Source of the DNA: Aphanothece sacrum FPU1
GTDB lineage: Bacteria > Cyanobacteriota > Cyanobacteriia > Cyanobacteriales > Microcystaceae
Direction of reading: 5' to 3'
Length of the DNA stretch: 64,000 bases
NCBI RefSeq assembly: GCF_003864295.1
Contig: NZ_BDQK01000016.1
Location: 248,001 to 312,000 of the forward strand
The notes below the pieces were generated by a model. The model saw nothing but the letters and a program-made list of their open reading frames with translations, made no database searches and had not been told where the DNA came from. Positions 62,390 to 64,000 of this stretch are shown here, in pieces. The number at the start of each line of letters is the position of its first letter. The first letter of the stretch is position 1. The position numbers and the translations under genes are program-made.

Positions 62390-64000
62390 GTGGAAAAAGG
62401 AAAACTCATTGAAATTAGGCTACAAGGAGAACGCCGTCTGGCGGTTTTAGATCGTCCAGAAGGCAAAAAAGATTGGATTGTTATTGATGAAGCAGGGCAT
62501 CCTCATAAAATTCGACCGCAACGGATAGAATATGAAATAGAAGGAGGCCCCTACGAAAAATCCGATATTCCTCAATTTCTCAAGCAGGTTCAAGCTTATC
62601 TTGATCCTTCTAGTTTGGAAGTCGCTTGGGAATTATTAGTAGAAGATGGAGAAGCGGTAACACCTAGTGAGTTAGCTCAACTTTTGTTTTCCGAAAAAAG
62701 CCCCGTGTTGTGTTATGCTGCCCATAGCTTATTGTGTGAAGATAAAATTTATTTTAAGAACAAAGGCAATAAGTATGAACCTCGTTCTGCTAACCAAGTT
62801 GAAGAAATTAAACATCAATTAGATGTAGAACAACAACGTCAAGAAGAAAAAGAAGTATTTTTTCGTCATATCCAACAAGCGATCGCTAAAGAAAAAATCC
62901 AATGGACAGATAACGATCGCAACCGTTTAGAATCATTAGAAAGGTTTGTTTTACAACCAGAACAAACCCATCGTAACGCTCAAGATATTCTTAGCGAAAT
63001 TGGGCGAGCAACCACCCCAGAAGCTGCGTTTAATTTATTATTAGAGTTAGGGTGGTGGAGTCCTCACGAAAACCTCTTTCTTCGTCGTAGTTCTTATCCT
63101 ATTAACTTTTCTAAGAAGGTACTTGACGTGGCGCATTCCTATTTACACACACCTCCCCCTGATGCTGATAGCGATCGCTTAGATTTAACTCATTTCAAGG
63201 TATATACTATTGATGATGAGAGTACCGAAGAAATTGACGATGGTTTAAGCGTTGAATTTTTAGAGGGTGATCAGATAAAATTATGGATTCATATTGCTGA
63301 TCCTACTCGTTTAGTGAGTCCTGGGGATGAACTGGACTTAGAAGCAAGACGACGCAGTACCACTCTGTATTTACCTACGGGCATGATTTCCATGTTTCCC
63401 CTAGAATTGGCTACAGGCCCCATGAGTTTACGTCAAGGTAAAATCTGTCCTGCCCTGAGTTTTGGGGTCAGATTAGATGATAAAGGGGCGGTACTGGATT
63501 ATTCTATCCATGCTAGTCTGATTAAACCGACTTATCGCCTAACTTATCATGATGTGGATGAGATGTTACAGTTAGGTATTACGGCTGAACCAGAAATTGA
63601 CCTATTGGCTAAAGCGTCTCAACAGCGTCACTTATGGCGACAGTCTCAGGGGTCGATTACTATTAAGATGCCAGAAGCGGTGATTAAGGTTAAATCTGAA
63701 GACGATATTGTTATTGAATTGGTGGATAATTCGAGATCTCGTCAATTAGTGGCAGAAATGATGATTTTAGCGGGTGAAGTAGCAGGCCGTTACTGTCAAG
63801 AACATAGTCTTCCTGTTCCTTTTCGTGGCCAACCCCAACCGGAATTACCTTCTGATGAAGAACTTCTGGCCTTACCACCTGGCCCAGTAAGGGCTTGTGC
63901 TTTGCGTCGTTGTATGCCTCGTAGTGAGATTGGAACTTTGCCCAGTCGTCATGCGAGTTTGGGGTTAAATACTTACACTCAAGTAACTTCACCAATTCGC
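62390..64000 (+). CDS. RNase II-family (RNB) 3'-5' exoribonuclease, 3' end beyond window
   Basis: From the GTG at 62390 the frame stays open to the window edge (537 codons). The N-terminal part (KGKLIEIRLQGERRLAVLDR) is a divergent OB region. The RNB domain starts near LTHFKVYTIDDESTEEIDDG, where the acidic metal ligands are, and continues with LWIHIADPTRLVSPGDELDL, SMFPLELATGPMSLRQG and ASLGLNTYTQVTSPIR, the end of which is the conserved RNB C-terminal signature. It degrades single-stranded RNA. Downstream of rpmG-rpsR, a common cyanobacterial arrangement. No ATG start is nearby, so GTG is the likely start. Confidence 0.9.
   Translation, partial: MEKGKLIEIRLQGERRLAVLDRPEGKKDWIVIDEAGHPHKIRPQRIEYEIEGGPYEKSDIPQFLKQVQAYLDPSSLEVAWELLVEDGEAVTPSELAQLLFSEKSPVLCYAAHSLLCEDKIYFKNKGNKYEPRSANQVEEIKHQLDVEQQRQEEKEVFFRHIQQAIAKEKIQWTDNDRNRLESLERFVLQPEQTHRNAQDILSEIGRATTPEAAFNLLLELGWWSPHENLFLRRSSYPINFSKKVLDVAHSYLHTPPPDADSDRLDLTHFKVYTIDDESTEEIDDGLSVEFLEGDQIKLWIHIADPTRLVSPGDELDLEARRRSTTLYLPTGMISMFPLELATGPMSLRQGKICPALSFGVRLDDKGAVLDYSIHASLIKPTYRLTYHDVDEMLQLGITAEPEIDLLAKASQQRHLWRQSQGSITIKMPEAVIKVKSEDDIVIELVDNSRSRQLVAEMMILAGEVAGRYCQEHSLPVPFRGQPQPELPSDEELLALPPGPVRACALRRCMPRSEIGTLPSRHASLGLNTYTQVTSPIR

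Noticed and set aside
63711-63995. Minus-strand frame at the right edge
   Set aside because: Antisense to the RNB domain, which is clearly coding on the plus strand.

Overview
The window is a stretch of cyanobacterial chromosome. Lineage markers are the clock/phycobilisome response regulator RpaA, a Vipp1/IM30 protein with the C-terminal extension, the zwf-opcA pair, hopanoid HpnH, two DUF4327 genes, XisH/XisI and many copies of the HIP1 octamer GCGATCGC. Low G+C, many intergenic repeats and the protein sequences suggest a unicellular Crocosphaera/Cyanothece-type organism; that placement is inference from recognised proteins, not a database match.

Layout. 1-5.4 kb: a DUF3352 gene (cut by the left edge), rhodanese, HrcA, a thioredoxin-aminotransferase pair and Vipp1. 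5.7-7.0 kb: glutathione-dependent formaldehyde dehydrogenase, whose start lies inside the relic of an ISL3 transposase. 7.0-9.8 kb: a minus-strand row of four small, translationally coupled two-gene modules (polymorphic-toxin tip plus putative immunity gene, HicBA, DUF4258 pair, BrnTA), separated by copies of the same short repeats. 9.9-11.3 kb: an IS4-family element sitting in a RAYT transposase gene. 11.4-19.8 kb: zwf-opcA, comF, rpaA, a hydrolase, an M48 protease and an AbrB-type membrane protein. 20-31 kb: an accessory region with a CitE-like lyase, an SDR protein lacking the catalytic tyrosine and an MmgE/PrpD protein, interleaved with five near-identical Uma2 (PD-(D/E)XK) genes whose glutamine-rich coiled-coil tails differ in repeat number, a PEP-CTERM gene split by a second copy of the same IS4 element, XisH/XisI and decayed ISL3 material. 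31.7-35.5 kb: RND efflux pump, folK and a Nudix hydrolase. 35.5-46.2 kb: an IS605-like relic, tRNA-Cys, hpnH, Uma2, tex, small conserved genes, rpsU, a frameshifted RRM gene, cysE, terC and ndk. 46.2-53.3 kb: MITE-rich spacers, Anbu protease, rlmN, a Rieske oxygenase and three coiled-coil genes. 53.3-64 kb: PPK2-type kinase, galE, a lipoprotein, two DUF4327 paralogues, cobI, a PAS-PAS-GGDEF-EAL protein, rpmG-rpsR and an RNase II-family gene cut by the right edge.

Housekeeping genes connect in small operons: zwf with its assembly factor opcA (oxidative pentose phosphate pathway, the night-time NADPH source that RpaA controls in other cyanobacteria), RND-folK-nudix, and rpmG-rpsR-rnb. The unusual content is mobile or repetitive: two 1273-bp IS4 copies, an ISL3-related 188-bp MITE family with several internal hairpins, at least three dispersed palindromic repeat families, a Uma2 paralogue array, and a toxin-antitoxin row in which neighbouring modules share both upstream and downstream repeat sequence.
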